From UBA6107 sp034430175 (GTDB taxonomy: Bacteria > Chloroflexota > Anaerolineae > Anaerolineales > Anaerolineaceae), in assembly GCA_034430175.1 (NCBI GenBank), contig DAOUFI010000026.1, positions 1 to 64,000 on the forward strand: 64,000 bases of DNA, given 5' to 3'. The notes below the pieces were generated by a model. That model was not told where the DNA came from and did no database searches. It saw nothing but the letters and a program-made list of their open reading frames with translations. The position numbers were made by a program, and so were the translations under genes. The first letter of the stretch is position 1. Each line of letters starts with the position of its first letter. Positions 6,822 through 15,579 of this stretch are shown here, piece by piece.

Positions 6822-8911
6822 GACTGATCCTCCTTTCCCTTGACACCAGCAAAAACGCCAAGCGGAACTTCCATGAAAATGGGCCGTTTGGAAGGATCGG
6901 TCACTTCATTGATCGGGACATTTTCTTCGCGGAATATTCGCTGGATCAATGATGCGCAGGTTTTGGCACCGCAAGCTCCCATGCACGCACGAGTGACCGT
7001 TTTAATCTCATTCATATCCCGATATCCGGCGCGGATCAATTTGCGGATCTCACCGGCGGTTACATGTTCGCAACGGCATACGATAGTGTCATCTTCCACA
7101 TGATGAACGTATTGGTGCATAGGCTGGGTAATGGGATTTTCTTGAATGCGAATCCCTGCGATCTTTGCCGCGAATTCCTTAGGTGCCTCTACGACAACGA
7201 TCATGGTACGATCACTGCTGGGAATGGAGTGCAGATCGATCACTTCAAGGTCTCCCAGTGGATTTCCTTCTGTATCCAAGACAGTCACAATATCTTTTTT
7301 AGAAAGAAGTTCCCTGGAAAATTCATAGGGAATAGATACTTGAGGAAGCTCGGGGTTGGCACGGTAATCCACCAAAGTGATGGCCAATCCGGGGCAGCCC
7401 GCGACGCAGCGTTCGCAGACCTGGCAGGCGTAATTATTCCCAATGAACAGAGGTATGGAGCGAATGTCCTTCTTGTCTACAATGATGAGACCATTTGGGC
7501 ACAAGCCAGAGCAGGGGTTACAGGGGATTTCTTGACTACAGTGGAAGACTGGAGTGACTCCTTCTTGCAAATCAGGGAGTATCTCTGAGAAAACATTGCC
7601 TGGTTTGGATTTCAAAATCTCACCGGTCCGAATCCACGCAGATGGAATCTCGCCAACATCTTCTCCAAGTGAATGGGCAATTTCCAGACCGCGAATCTTG
7701 CCAGCAAAAATGGCTGCGGAGGCTTCAGCGATCTCTTCAGCATCTCCTGCCACAAAGGAAGGAAGGTTGAAGTCTTGGGCTTTCTTGTAGAACTCATTGA
7801 CAGGATCCAGACCGACAGCGATCAAAACTGCGTCACACTCGAAGGATTTTTCTGTTCCTTCGATGGGTTTAAACTGGCGGTCAACTTCGGCAATGGTGAC
7901 GGATTCCACTTTGTCTATGCCATTGGCGCTGAGGATCGTGTGGGAGGTGTAAATCGGAACGCCCATGCGTACAAGCTTATCCTTGTGGACTTTATATCCA
8001 CCGCATTGCGGCATGGCTTCGATGAGACCAACCACACCGACCCCGGCCTGGAGAGCGTGGTAACCGGCGATAAGGCCCACATTGCCGCCACCAACAATGA
8101 AGAGTTTTTCAGCCGGACGAACCAGGTCACGATTAACTAAGGTTTGGAACGCTCCTGCCCCGTAAACACCAGGCAGGGTATTGCCTTTGAACGCTAAAAA
8201 TTTTTCACGCGCGCCACTGGCCACGAGAAGGACATCTGGGGTGACCAGCTTGTATTCTTTGCCTTGATATAGGATACCGACCTTTTTGTCGCTGAACACG
8301 GCCAAGCAGGTGGATTTCGTCCAGATCTTGACCGATTCATACTTACGCACGTCGTTTTCCAACTTAGTGGCGATGTCAATTCCTCGAGTACCGGCGTAGA
8401 CGGCGTCCATAGAACCGAAGAAGCGGTGAGTCTGTAAAACAAGCTTGCCACCCAGGCGGTGCTTGTCATCGATCAAGAGCGTCTGGATGTTTCGTTTCCC
8501 CAATTCGATCGCCGCACTTAATCCAGCCGGTCCGCCGCCGATAATCAACACCTGGGTGTGTAATTCTTCGATTTTATTAACCTCAAGTTTTTGTGTGACC
8601 TGAGGAAGTTCTGGCAAGCCATCATTCGGACGGACATCCATACCTGGCAAGATTGGTTCCATGCAGGATTTGACTGGACTGCCATTAGCAATCACCATGC
8701 ATTGCGAGCATTGACCATTGGCACAAAAAATTCCCAAAGGCGAATTGTCTTTGGGATGGTGTCCGAATACACGTATACCGTTAGCAAAAAGAGCCGCTGC
8801 AATGGTTTCACCCTGGTGGGCTTTCAGAGGTTGACCCTGCCAGGTGAATTGAATTTCATGAGTTTCCGGGATAGGAAGAATTGGGTGTTTATCGATCCGG
8901 TATTGAGTCAT
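6818..8911 (-). CDS. Multidomain FAD/iron-sulfur oxidoreductase subunit
   Basis: 697 residues combining pieces that are often separate proteins. N-terminus: plant-type [2Fe-2S] domain (Fer2_4) with C63, C68, C71 and C83. Next, about residues 115-430: a two-dinucleotide-binding flavoprotein with VLIIGGGPAGLSAAIELG for FAD and LFIVGGGNVGLIAGY for NAD(P). Then about 455-520: two [4Fe-4S] ferredoxin-type clusters (cysteine-rich CNPCSGLCP and CQVCERCVAGCP). C-terminus, about 623-670: a BFD-like [2Fe-2S] domain (CRCEHVT...CMGACGAKTC). The order resembles HcnA-HcnB and sarcosine oxidase alpha fused with a ferredoxin. With the DAO-type subunit encoded by the overlapping downstream gene it likely funnels electrons from an amino or imino acid to NAD, ferredoxin or quinone. 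A second product role as an N-terminal-only reductase is unlikely. Confidence 0.82.
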   Translation of the reverse strand: MTQYRIDKHPILPIPETHEIQFTWQGQPLKAHQGETIAAALFANGIRVFGHHPKDNSPLGIFCANGQCSQCMVIANGSPVKSCMEPILPGMDVRPNDGLPELPQVTQKLEVNKIEELHTQVLIIGGGPAGLSAAIELGKRNIQTLLIDDKHRLGGKLVLQTHRFFGSMDAVYAGTRGIDIATKLENDVRKYESVKIWTKSTCLAVFSDKKVGILYQGKEYKLVTPDVLLVASGAREKFLAFKGNTLPGVYGAGAFQTLVNRDLVRPAEKLFIVGGGNVGLIAGYHALQAGVGVVGLIEAMPQCGGYKVHKDKLVRMGVPIYTSHTILSANGIDKVESVTIAEVDRQFKPIEGTEKSFECDAVLIAVGLDPVNEFYKKAQDFNLPSFVAGDAEEIAEASAAIFAGKIRGLEIAHSLGEDVGEIPSAWIRTGEILKSKPGNVFSEILPDLQEGVTPVFHCSQEIPCNPCSGLCPNGLIIVDKKDIRSIPLFIGNNYACQVCERCVAGCPGLAITLVDYRANPELPQVSIPYEFSRELLSKKDIVTVLDTEGNPLGDLEVIDLHSIPSSDRTMIVVVEAPKEFAAKIAGIRIQENPITQPMHQYVHHVEDDTIVCRCEHVTAGEIRKLIRAGYRDMNEIKTVTRACMGACGAKTCASLIQRIFREENVPINEVTDPSKRPIFMEVPLGVFAGVKGKEDQS

Positions 8912-9011
8912 AGGTTCCCTTATTTTGAGATGGATACCGCTACCGTTCCGCGTAATTGTACCAAAAAGTAACGCGGTACAATAATGAGATTCATCGTTAA
9001 AGTATATTCGC

Positions 9012-9041
9012 TTGTCACAATATCAAATCTGCTGGTAAACT
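9012..9041 (+). promoter_or_regulatory. Candidate promoter of pfkA
   Basis: TTGTCA (9012-9017) and TAAACT (9036-9041) with an 18-base spacer lie 33 bases before the pfkA start. Match to sigma-70 consensus is moderate. Confidence 0.4.
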
Positions 9042-9074
9042 TAATTTTATTTAGACTGATGAAAAAGAGGAATT

Positions 9075-10043
9075 ATGAGAAGAATCGCTGTTCTTACAAG
9101 CGGTGGAGACGCTCCCGGCATGAATGCCGCCATTCGTGCCGTTGTCAGAGCGGGTGTGGCAAATGGAATGGAAGTTTATGGCGTTAAAGGTGGATACGAA
9201 GGATTGATCAACGGATTATTTCTCCCTTTGGGTACGCGTGACGTTGGTGGCATCATGCAACGTGGCGGAACCATGCTGGGGAGCGCGCGCTGCCCGGAAT
9301 TTAAGACGGAAGCTGGTCAGATGAAAGCGATCCGATCATTAAATGGGGCAGGAATTGAAGGTCTGGCAGTGATAGGCGGGAATGGCTCACAGACCGGTAA
9401 CTATGCGTTGCATAAATTGGGATTCCCGACGGTTGGCATTGCGTCAACAATCGATAATGATCTTTGGGGTTCCGATACCACTATTGGTGTGGATACTGCT
9501 CTGAACATTGCGCTGGAATCCATTGATCGGCTTAAAACCACTGCGTCATCTCATCAGCGCGCCTTCCTGATTGAAGTCATGGGCCGTAACTGTGGTTACC
9601 TGGCACTAATGGCAGCCATTGCTGGTGGCGCGGAGTATGTAGTGTTGCCTGAGGTTGAGACCGATCCGGAAAAAATCGCGGAAACATTATCAAACGCCTA
9701 CGAACGAGGAAAATCGCACGCGATTATTGTGGTGGCGGAAGGCGCGAAATACAACGCGACAGCGCTGGACGCGTATTTCACCGAACATCGCGAACGATTA
9801 GGATTTGACCTGCGTGTGACCATCATTGGTCATGTGCAGCGCGGCGGAAACCCAAGCGCCGTGGATCGCATCCTGGCCAGCCGGCTGGGTGCAGCAGCTG
9901 TTGAACAACTTGCCAATGGAAACCTGGGCGTGTTGGTTGGCGAGGTCAAGGGAGATATCGTCTGTACTCCACTGGAGGAAGTGGTGAATCACCCCAAACC
10001 ATTAAGCCCTGAATATTTAAAACTGGCGGAGATTTTGGATTAA
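9075..10043 (+). CDS. pfkA: 6-phosphofructokinase
   Basis: 322 residues, typical for bacterial PfkA, which phosphorylates fructose 6-phosphate in glycolysis. Visible motifs: N-terminal nucleotide loop LTSGGDAPGMNAAIRA, catalytic TIDND in ASTIDNDLWGSD, and the substrate loop MGRNCGYLAL. The position that separates ATP- from pyrophosphate-using enzymes reads GGNGS: the glycine kept after GGN favours ATP, but the usual Asp of GGDGS is Asn, and the residue before TIDND is Ser rather than the Gly of E. coli or the Lys of PPi enzymes. Phosphoryl donor is therefore probably ATP but should be tested. GAGGAATT precedes the ATG. It is monocistronic, with a terminator directly after the stop. Confidence 0.93.
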   Translation: MRRIAVLTSGGDAPGMNAAIRAVVRAGVANGMEVYGVKGGYEGLINGLFLPLGTRDVGGIMQRGGTMLGSARCPEFKTEAGQMKAIRSLNGAGIEGLAVIGGNGSQTGNYALHKLGFPTVGIASTIDNDLWGSDTTIGVDTALNIALESIDRLKTTASSHQRAFLIEVMGRNCGYLALMAAIAGGAEYVVLPEVETDPEKIAETLSNAYERGKSHAIIVVAEGAKYNATALDAYFTEHRERLGFDLRVTIIGHVQRGGNPSAVDRILASRLGAAAVEQLANGNLGVLVGEVKGDIVCTPLEEVVNHPKPLSPEYLKLAEILD

Positions 10044-10047
10044 CGAT

Positions 10048-10080
10048 TCGACCGGAGAAAAGACTCTCCGGTCGATATTT
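10048..10080. terminator. Terminator between pfkA and the convergent methyltransferase gene
   Basis: A 10-bp stem tcgaccggag (10048-10057) pairs with ctccggtcga (10066-10075), with an eight-base loop and tatttta after it. It sits between convergent genes and could serve both directions. Confidence 0.75.
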
Positions 10081-10940
10081 TATGATTTACCAATCCGATA
10101 ATGCAAGGTCCATTGGACTTTGCGCAACAGATCTATGTGAGACATCAGGTTGTATAGTCCAAATTTCTTTTCTTTATCGTCAAAATAGGTCCACTCATCC
10201 AGAAATTGATAATCTTCATCCCACGAATGAAAGTAATGGCCATCAGGAACACCAAATGAGAATGATGCACGCTTCTGCATCCCCAATTGATGCTTGAATT
10301 TCCATTGCATCCAACGGCTGTTCATCTTTTTTACCCAATACGAATTGGTTACTTCACATACCAATTCCGAACCGGGAAATTTCCCCTTTATCATCGACAG
10401 GAGATCCTTTACCTGCTCTTCCTGGAGATACATGAACACACCTTCAGCGAGAAAAAGAAATGGGGCATTTTTCCCGACTTCATTCATCCAAAGTGGGTCG
10501 AGGATGGATCGTTCGATAAACCTGTGCCGCTGATTTTCAGTGATGAATCGGCGGCGCAAGGCAATGACGGAAGGAAAATCAATATCATACCAATGAAGCT
10601 GACCATTATCGAGGCGATCGAAGCGTGTATCCAATCCACAGCCGAAGTTAACAACGGTGCCACAAGGGTTCAGGATCATCCAGTCTTTTACATATCTATC
10701 AAACCGGCGGCTTCGAAGTGCCATGGATACACCGAGTTTGGGAGGATATGAGTTCGTCAGTATTTTTTGGTGGATAGGATTTTTCGATCCTTTTAGTTCT
10801 TTTTTGAAATGCTCGATGATTTCCACTGCTTTGGGGTCGTGGATAATCGGATTCGCGCTGAGTGTCTCACGTGCTCGGGCATAGAGGGTAATCAACATGG
10901 TATCTGAGACTTCAGAGAGATTTGCTAATGGTTTTCCCAT
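10080..10940 (-). CDS. Class I SAM-dependent methyltransferase, LCM/TcmP family
   Basis: 286 residues. The motif VVNFGCGLDTRFDRL is the SAM-binding signature of the leucine carboxyl methyltransferase family (Ppm1/Ppm2/TcmP), preceded by the family's R-x-x-x-x-D-x-x-x-x-D-W region (RSRRFDRYVKDW). In bacteria these enzymes methylate carboxyl or hydroxyl groups of small molecules such as polyketides; no biosynthetic cluster is near, so substrate is unknown. A GGAGAG ribosome-binding site precedes the ATG at 10940. The gene is 62 bases downstream of prfB and may be read through from it. Family assignment is good. Confidence 0.8.
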   Translation of the reverse strand: MGKPLANLSEVSDTMLITLYARARETLSANPIIHDPKAVEIIEHFKKELKGSKNPIHQKILTNSYPPKLGVSMALRSRRFDRYVKDWMILNPCGTVVNFGCGLDTRFDRLDNGQLHWYDIDFPSVIALRRRFITENQRHRFIERSILDPLWMNEVGKNAPFLFLAEGVFMYLQEEQVKDLLSMIKGKFPGSELVCEVTNSYWVKKMNSRWMQWKFKHQLGMQKRASFSFGVPDGHYFHSWDEDYQFLDEWTYFDDKEKKFGLYNLMSHIDLLRKVQWTLHYRIGKS

Positions 10941-11002
10941 ACTTACTCTCCTTAACTGCTTTGGATTACCAGAGTTGATACTTCAATCAAAAAAAGATCT
11001 GG

Positions 11003-12086
11003 CTATTTTGGTTGACGCAAAAACGCTTCGATAAACCCGTCCAAATCACCATCAAGAACGGATTGACTATTGCCAACTTCGTATTCGGTGCGGTGGTCTT
11101 TGACCATTTGATATGGATGCAGCACGTACGAGCGAATCTGGCTGCCCCATTCGGCTTTCTGATACGCGCCACGCAGATCAGCCAGGTTCTTCTCCTGGGC
11201 GATCTGGGCCAGATCAAGCAGGCGGGAACGCAGCACTTTCATGGCATTCTCACGGTTTTGCATCTGCGAGCGTTCATTCTGGCAGGAGACAACCAGACCG
11301 GTGGGGATGTGGGTAATGCGGATGGCGGTAGCGTTTTTCTGTACGTTCTGACCGCCGGCACCGGAGGATTTGTAGATATCGATCTTTAGATCATCCGGAT
11401 TGATCACTACCAGCGGTTCCTCCTGTGAAGCTTCAGGTAATACCTCAACCTGGGCAAATGAAGTGTGGCGCCGGTGGGCTGAGTCAAAGGGGGAGAGACG
11501 GACCAGACGGTGGACACCTTTCTCGGCCCGCAGGTAGCCGTAAGCGTACGGTCCGATGACCAACATACTAACGGTTTTAATCCCTGCTTCTTCACCTTCG
11601 GTGGAATCGAGTATCTCAGTGGTAAATCCACGTCGTTCTGCCCAACGCAGATACATACGCTCAAGCATGGCTGCCCAATCTTGGGCGTCAGTGCCACCCT
11701 CACCGGTGTTAATGGTGAGCAGGGCATTACCGCGATCATATTTACCGCCCAGCAGGGTGGAGAGTTCAAGCTTTTTTAGATCATTTTGGATTACAGCGGA
11801 TTCTGTCTCCAGCTCAGTTTGCAGGGATGGATCTTCAAGTTGCGCCAGCTCAAGGGTATCGTTAATCTTTTTCTCAAGACCGCGCCAGAGAGTGATCTCG
11901 TCACGCAGATCGGCGAGATTCTTCATAAGTGATTGGGCTTGTTGTGGATCGTTCCAAAGGTTGGGATCTTCGGATTTCTTCTGCAGTTCAGCAAGCTGGC
12001 TCTCTTTGTTTCTTAAGTCAAAGACGCTCCATGAGTGAGTGTATGGTGGATTGGTTGGTTTTCAGAGTGGAGATCAAGTCTTCCAT
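11003..12086 (-). CDS. prfB: Peptide chain release factor 2, with programmed +1 frameshift
   Basis: The gene is split over two frames. Frame 0 starts at an ATG at 12086 (preceded by GTGAGG) and reads 22 codons, ending MERL, then meets an in-frame TGA at 12018-12020. Skipping one base gives DLRNKESQLAEL and the rest of RF2, about 360 residues in all. The protein carries the GGQ-region signature GAGGQNVQKNATAIRI and the SPF tripeptide (LSPFDSAHRR) that recognises UGA and UAA. RF2 releases peptides at these stops, and the frameshift lets it control its own level. It is last in the operon HAD phosphatase-rlmN-ftsY-prfB, 13 bases after ftsY. Confidence 0.95.
12018..12032 (-). other. prfB programmed +1 frameshift site
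   Basis: On the minus strand the sequence reads GGAG-CGT-CTT-TGA-C. CTT TGA C is the classical RF2 slippery site, and GGAG three bases before CTT is the internal Shine-Dalgarno-like stimulator at the same spacing as in E. coli (AGGGGG-TAT-CTT-TGA-C). Confidence 0.93.
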
Positions 12087-12099
12087 GGTTCCTCACGAG

Positions 12100-13008
12100 T
12101 TATTGGTTCAAGATGCTATCAACGAAAGCTTCGCGATTGAAGGGCTGCAAATCCTCGGGTTTTTCTCCGAGACCGGCGTAATAAATAGGTAAACTCAGTT
12201 CCTGTTGGATGGCAAAGGCCATACCGCCATGCGCGGATGAATCAAGTTTGGAAAGGATCACGCCGTTGACATCCACAGCCTGCTGGAAAGCTTTGGCCTG
12301 CGTCAACGCGTTCTGACCGGTGGTGGCATCGAGAACGAGTAAGACGACATGTGGAGCGCCGGGGAGTGCCTTGCCAACCACACGGTGTACTTTCTTTAGC
12401 TCTTCCATCAGGTTGTAGCGGGTATGCAATCGGCCTGCGGTATCGACCAGAACGACGTCGTATTTGCGCGCCAGAGCCGACTGTATGCCGTCAAAAGCCA
12501 CGGCACCCGGATCACTATCAGGTTGTCCAGCAACAATGGGCAGGTTGAGGCGATCCGCCCAGACCTGGAGCTGATCGATGGCAGCCGCGCGGAAAGTATC
12601 CGCAGCCACCAGAAGAACTTTTTTGCCATCGTTCGAAAAGAGCTTACCCAGTTTGGCTGCGGTGGTGGTTTTACCTGAGCCATTGACGCCAACGAGCAGG
12701 ATCACCGTCGGATCGTTTTCGAGCGGAAGCGGTAAGGCAGGTGAAAGGCGGGAGAGTAAATCTTCTTTGAGAGCTTTCATCAGGTCTTCGCTGTGGGTCA
12801 AACCCTCATCAGAGACCTTCTTCTTGAGATTCTCGATCACCGACAGGGTGGTATCAACGCCAAGATCAGCCTGGATGAGCAATCCTTCGAGTTCATCCCA
12901 GGTATCAGCCTTGATCTCGGTGGCGCCAAAAAAGGTGGCGATGCGTCCAAACCCGGCTTTGCGGGTACGATCCAATGATTCTTTCCATTTTGAAAAAATG
13001 TCAGCCAT
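12100..13008 (-). CDS. ftsY: Signal recognition particle receptor
   Basis: 302 residues; the NG domain only, with a short N-terminal helix and no long acidic A domain. The SRP-GTPase motifs are present: G1 GVNGSGKTTTAAKLG, the SRP-specific DTFRAAAIDQL, G3 DTAGR and G4-like SKLDSSAHGG. FtsY docks ribosome-SRP complexes at the membrane for insertion of membrane proteins. Lack of the A domain is common in Gram-positive and Chloroflexota proteins, where the N-terminal amphipathic helix binds lipid. It lies 10 bases after rlmN and 13 before prfB. Confidence 0.95.
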   Translation of the reverse strand: MADIFSKWKESLDRTRKAGFGRIATFFGATEIKADTWDELEGLLIQADLGVDTTLSVIENLKKKVSDEGLTHSEDLMKALKEDLLSRLSPALPLPLENDPTVILLVGVNGSGKTTTAAKLGKLFSNDGKKVLLVAADTFRAAAIDQLQVWADRLNLPIVAGQPDSDPGAVAFDGIQSALARKYDVVLVDTAGRLHTRYNLMEELKKVHRVVGKALPGAPHVVLLVLDATTGQNALTQAKAFQQAVDVNGVILSKLDSSAHGGMAFAIQQELSLPIYYAGLGEKPEDLQPFNREAFVDSILNQ

Positions 13009-13018
13009 AGCGCAAAAA

Positions 13019-14080
13019 TTATATCATGGGATGTTCACCGGGCTTTTGAGCTTCAGCTGCGAGCTGCCCGCAGCCAGCCTGGATATCGATGCCGCGGCGC
13101 AGTCGAATGGTGCAGGGGATTCCTTTGGATTCAAGAATGTCCTTGAATCTCTCAGCCTTGTCGTGGGTGGTTGGTTGACCTGGGTATTTCGAAGTTGGGT
13201 TGAGCGGAATCACGTTTACATGGCAAAGCAAGTCTTTTAGTAAGCCGGCAAGTTCAAGAGCATCCTGCTCGCGGTCGTTTACGCCGTCGATGAGTGCCCA
13301 CTCGAAGGTGAGACGACGATTGGTGGCGGCTACGTAATTTCGGCAGGCTATCATCAGTGTTTCCAGAGGATATTTCTTATTCACTGGCAGCAGGGAGGAG
13401 CGCAGGGTATCGTTGGCGGCGTGAAGGCTAATGGCCAGGTTGACCTGGCGTTTTTCGTTGGTAAATTTCTCGATGGCGGGCACCCAACCCACGGTTGAGA
13501 TGGTGAAGCGTCGTGCTCCCAAATTATAGCCGCTATTGTCATTCAACCGATCAATGGCAGCCAGCACGGCGTCGTAATTCTGGAAGGGTTCACCCATGCC
13601 CATAATCACGATGTTGGTTACCACTTTCTCTTCCTGTTTCAAAAGACGGGCGTAATACAATACCTGCTCGACGATCTCACCGGAGGTCAAATTGCGTTTG
13701 AAACCCATTTGTCCGGTGGCACAAAAGACGCAGCCCATGGCGCAGCCCGCTTGAGAAGAGATGCAAAGGGTTTGGCGTTCTTCATAATACATGAGCACTG
13801 CTTCGATGGCGAAACCATCAGCCAGGGTGAAAAGGGTTTTTATCGTTTGTCCATCGGAGGAAGCCAATTTACGCTCCGGTTTGAGCGAGCTGAAGCTGAA
13901 AGTATCAGCGAGTATTTGGCGAAGTGGTTTGGAAAGCGTGGTGATCTCAGACGGATCGCCAATCAGGTCAACATAAATCGCCTGCCAGATCTGCCGTGCC
14001 CGAAAGGCGGGTTCTCCCATGCCCTTGAGTTGAGCCTCAAGTTCGGGGAAGGTCAGATCGTAAAAGAGAGCAGGTGACAT
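13019..14080 (-). CDS. rlmN: Dual-specificity 23S rRNA/tRNA adenine-C2 methyltransferase (radical SAM)
   Basis: 353 residues. The radical SAM cluster motif CxxxCxxC reads CAMGCVFC. The partner cysteine near the C-terminus lies in the conserved AGCGQLAAE, as needed for the methyl-transfer mechanism. The GMGEPFQNYDAV motif and SLHAANDTLRSSLLPVNKKYP are RlmN hallmarks. The enzyme makes 2-methyladenosine at 23S A2503 and tRNA A37. It sits in a compact operon eight bases after the HAD gene and 10 before ftsY. Confidence 0.96.
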   Translation of the reverse strand: MSPALFYDLTFPELEAQLKGMGEPAFRARQIWQAIYVDLIGDPSEITTLSKPLRQILADTFSFSSLKPERKLASSDGQTIKTLFTLADGFAIEAVLMYYEERQTLCISSQAGCAMGCVFCATGQMGFKRNLTSGEIVEQVLYYARLLKQEEKVVTNIVIMGMGEPFQNYDAVLAAIDRLNDNSGYNLGARRFTISTVGWVPAIEKFTNEKRQVNLAISLHAANDTLRSSLLPVNKKYPLETLMIACRNYVAATNRRLTFEWALIDGVNDREQDALELAGLLKDLLCHVNVIPLNPTSKYPGQPTTHDKAERFKDILESKGIPCTIRLRRGIDIQAGCGQLAAEAQKPGEHPMI

Positions 14081-14088
14081 TCGGGAAC

Positions 14089-14868
14089 CTAAATTAAATT
14101 GGTAAGTTCAGGCAGGATGATGTCAATGGGCGGACGCCACGCTTCACCTTCAGCACGCGAGGCGATGCCCGAAAGGACGAGGGCGGTTTTCAACCCGGCA
14201 CGTTGGGCCCCGAGGATGTCCGTCTCGATACGGTCGCCGACAGCCAGGGTCTCTTCAGGGCAGGTTCCGAGCAACTCGAGCGCGAACTCGTAGAGGGTGG
14301 GGTTGGGCTTGCCCGCTATCACCGGTTCCACGTCGGTGGCGGTGACGAGAGCGGCCAGAATGGCCCCCGCGCCCGGGATAAGCCCTTCGGGAGTGGGGAA
14401 GGTCTTGTCTGGATTCGTGAAGTAGAAGGGGACGCCGCTGCGGATGAACAGGGTAGCCGCTTTCAATTTGTTGAAGTTGATCTGGCGGTCGACACCACCA
14501 ACAACGGCGATCGGATTATTTTCGGAGGGGTAAAAACCAGCATCTTGAAGGGCGGTGACCAACCCGGTCTCACCGATGACGTAAATCGGTCCACCCTGGG
14601 GAAAACGTTTCTTAAGCAAATACGCCACACCCATGCCGGAAGTGATGATCTGTTCCGGTTTGATACACGCCCCCATACCAGCCAATTTTTCGACGTATTG
14701 CTGGGGAGATTTGCTGGCATTGTTGGTGGCGAATAATATTTTCAATCCAGCATCGTTAAAACGCGTGAAAATGGCATTCAGGTCGCCGATGGGGTCATTC
14801 TCGCGCCAGAGTACACCGTCCATATCGAGGACCAGCGCTTTGATATTAGTGAGTTGGTGTATGTTCAT
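14089..14868 (-). CDS. HAD-superfamily phosphatase, class IIA (NagD/4-nitrophenylphosphatase type)
   Basis: 259 residues with the HAD-IIA order: motif I VLDMDGVLWRE, motif II FATNNASKSPQQY, a large C2 cap, motif III Lys in GKPNPTLYEFAL, and motif IV VGDRIETDILGAQRAG. Related proteins include NagD, phosphoglycolate and p-nitrophenyl phosphatases; substrate not determined. Its ribosome-binding site (GAGGG) follows the clpP terminator directly, only 11 bases lying between the terminator T run and the ATG, so its promoter must lie within or before clpP, or transcripts read through. It is first of the operon leading to prfB. Confidence 0.87.
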   Translation of the reverse strand: MNIHQLTNIKALVLDMDGVLWRENDPIGDLNAIFTRFNDAGLKILFATNNASKSPQQYVEKLAGMGACIKPEQIITSGMGVAYLLKKRFPQGGPIYVIGETGLVTALQDAGFYPSENNPIAVVGGVDRQINFNKLKAATLFIRSGVPFYFTNPDKTFPTPEGLIPGAGAILAALVTATDVEPVIAGKPNPTLYEFALELLGTCPEETLAVGDRIETDILGAQRAGLKTALVLSGIASRAEGEAWRPPIDIILPELTNLI

Positions 14869-14879
14869 GAGCCCTCACG

Positions 14880-14915
14880 AAAAAACAAACCGGATAGCTG
14901 CGCCACCCGGTTTGT
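14880..14915 (-). terminator. Terminator after clpP
   Basis: On the minus strand, a 9-bp stem acaaaccgg / ccggtttgt (14885-14893 with 14907-14915) is followed by a run of T. It falls between clpP and the HAD gene. Confidence 0.8.
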
Positions 14916-14928
14916 TCTGGATTCAGGA

Positions 14929-15537
14929 TTACGACGCCTTGGGCGGGGTCAAGACCTGGTCGACCAGACCGTATTCGACCGCCTGCTGGGCATCGAGGTA
15001 CTTATTGCGATCAGTATCATGCTCGATAACATCGAGGGGCTGACCGGTGGATTCCGCTAGGATGTTCAGTAAACTGGACTTGAGGCGCAAGATCTCTTTA
15101 GCCTGGATCTCGATATCAGTGGCCTGACCTTCAGCGCCGCCAAGGGGCTGGTGCATGTGGATGGTGGCGTGGGGCAGGGCATAACGTTTGCCCTTGGTGC
15201 CCGCGGCCAGCAGCACGGTCCCGAATGAAGCGGTGACACCCACGGCAACGGTGCTGATCTTGTTGGGGATCATTTTCATGGTGTCGTAAATGGCCAAGCC
15301 GGAGTAGATCTGCCCACCAGGGGAGTTGATGTACATCTGGATGTCGGCATCGGGGTCTTCGCGGCTGAGCACCAATAATTGGGCGACCACGGCATTGGCG
15401 ACCTGATCATCAATGGCAGTGCCGAGGAAGATGATACGTTCCCGGAAGAGCAACGAATAAATGTCATAGGCACGTTCACCGCGTCCGGAAGACTCGATGA
15501 CCATTGGAATGACGTCTTTGGGTTGTAATATATTCAC
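14929..15537 (-). CDS. clpP: ATP-dependent Clp protease proteolytic subunit
   Basis: 202 residues when started at GTG 15537, preferred because AGGAGGT lies at the right distance upstream (15541-15547); upstream in-frame codons lack such a site. Catalytic Ser is S104 in GVTASFGTVLL and His is H129 in HMHQPLGG, 25 residues apart as in E. coli ClpP. The Asp lies in the HDTDRNKYL region. The active-site motif is ASFG instead of the usual ASMG. ClpP forms the barrel protease fed by ClpX/ClpA. The trigger factor gene is directly upstream, the usual tig-clpP order, but clpX does not follow; instead there is a terminator. Confidence 0.95.
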   Translation of the reverse strand: MNILQPKDVIPMVIESSGRGERAYDIYSLLFRERIIFLGTAIDDQVANAVVAQLLVLSREDPDADIQMYINSPGGQIYSGLAIYDTMKMIPNKISTVAVGVTASFGTVLLAAGTKGKRYALPHATIHMHQPLGGAEGQATDIEIQAKEILRLKSSLLNILAESTGQPLDVIEHDTDRNKYLDAQQAVEYGLVDQVLTPPKAS

Positions 15538-15579
15538 GTTACCTCCTGTAACTATTTCATTACTATACACGAAGAATAT

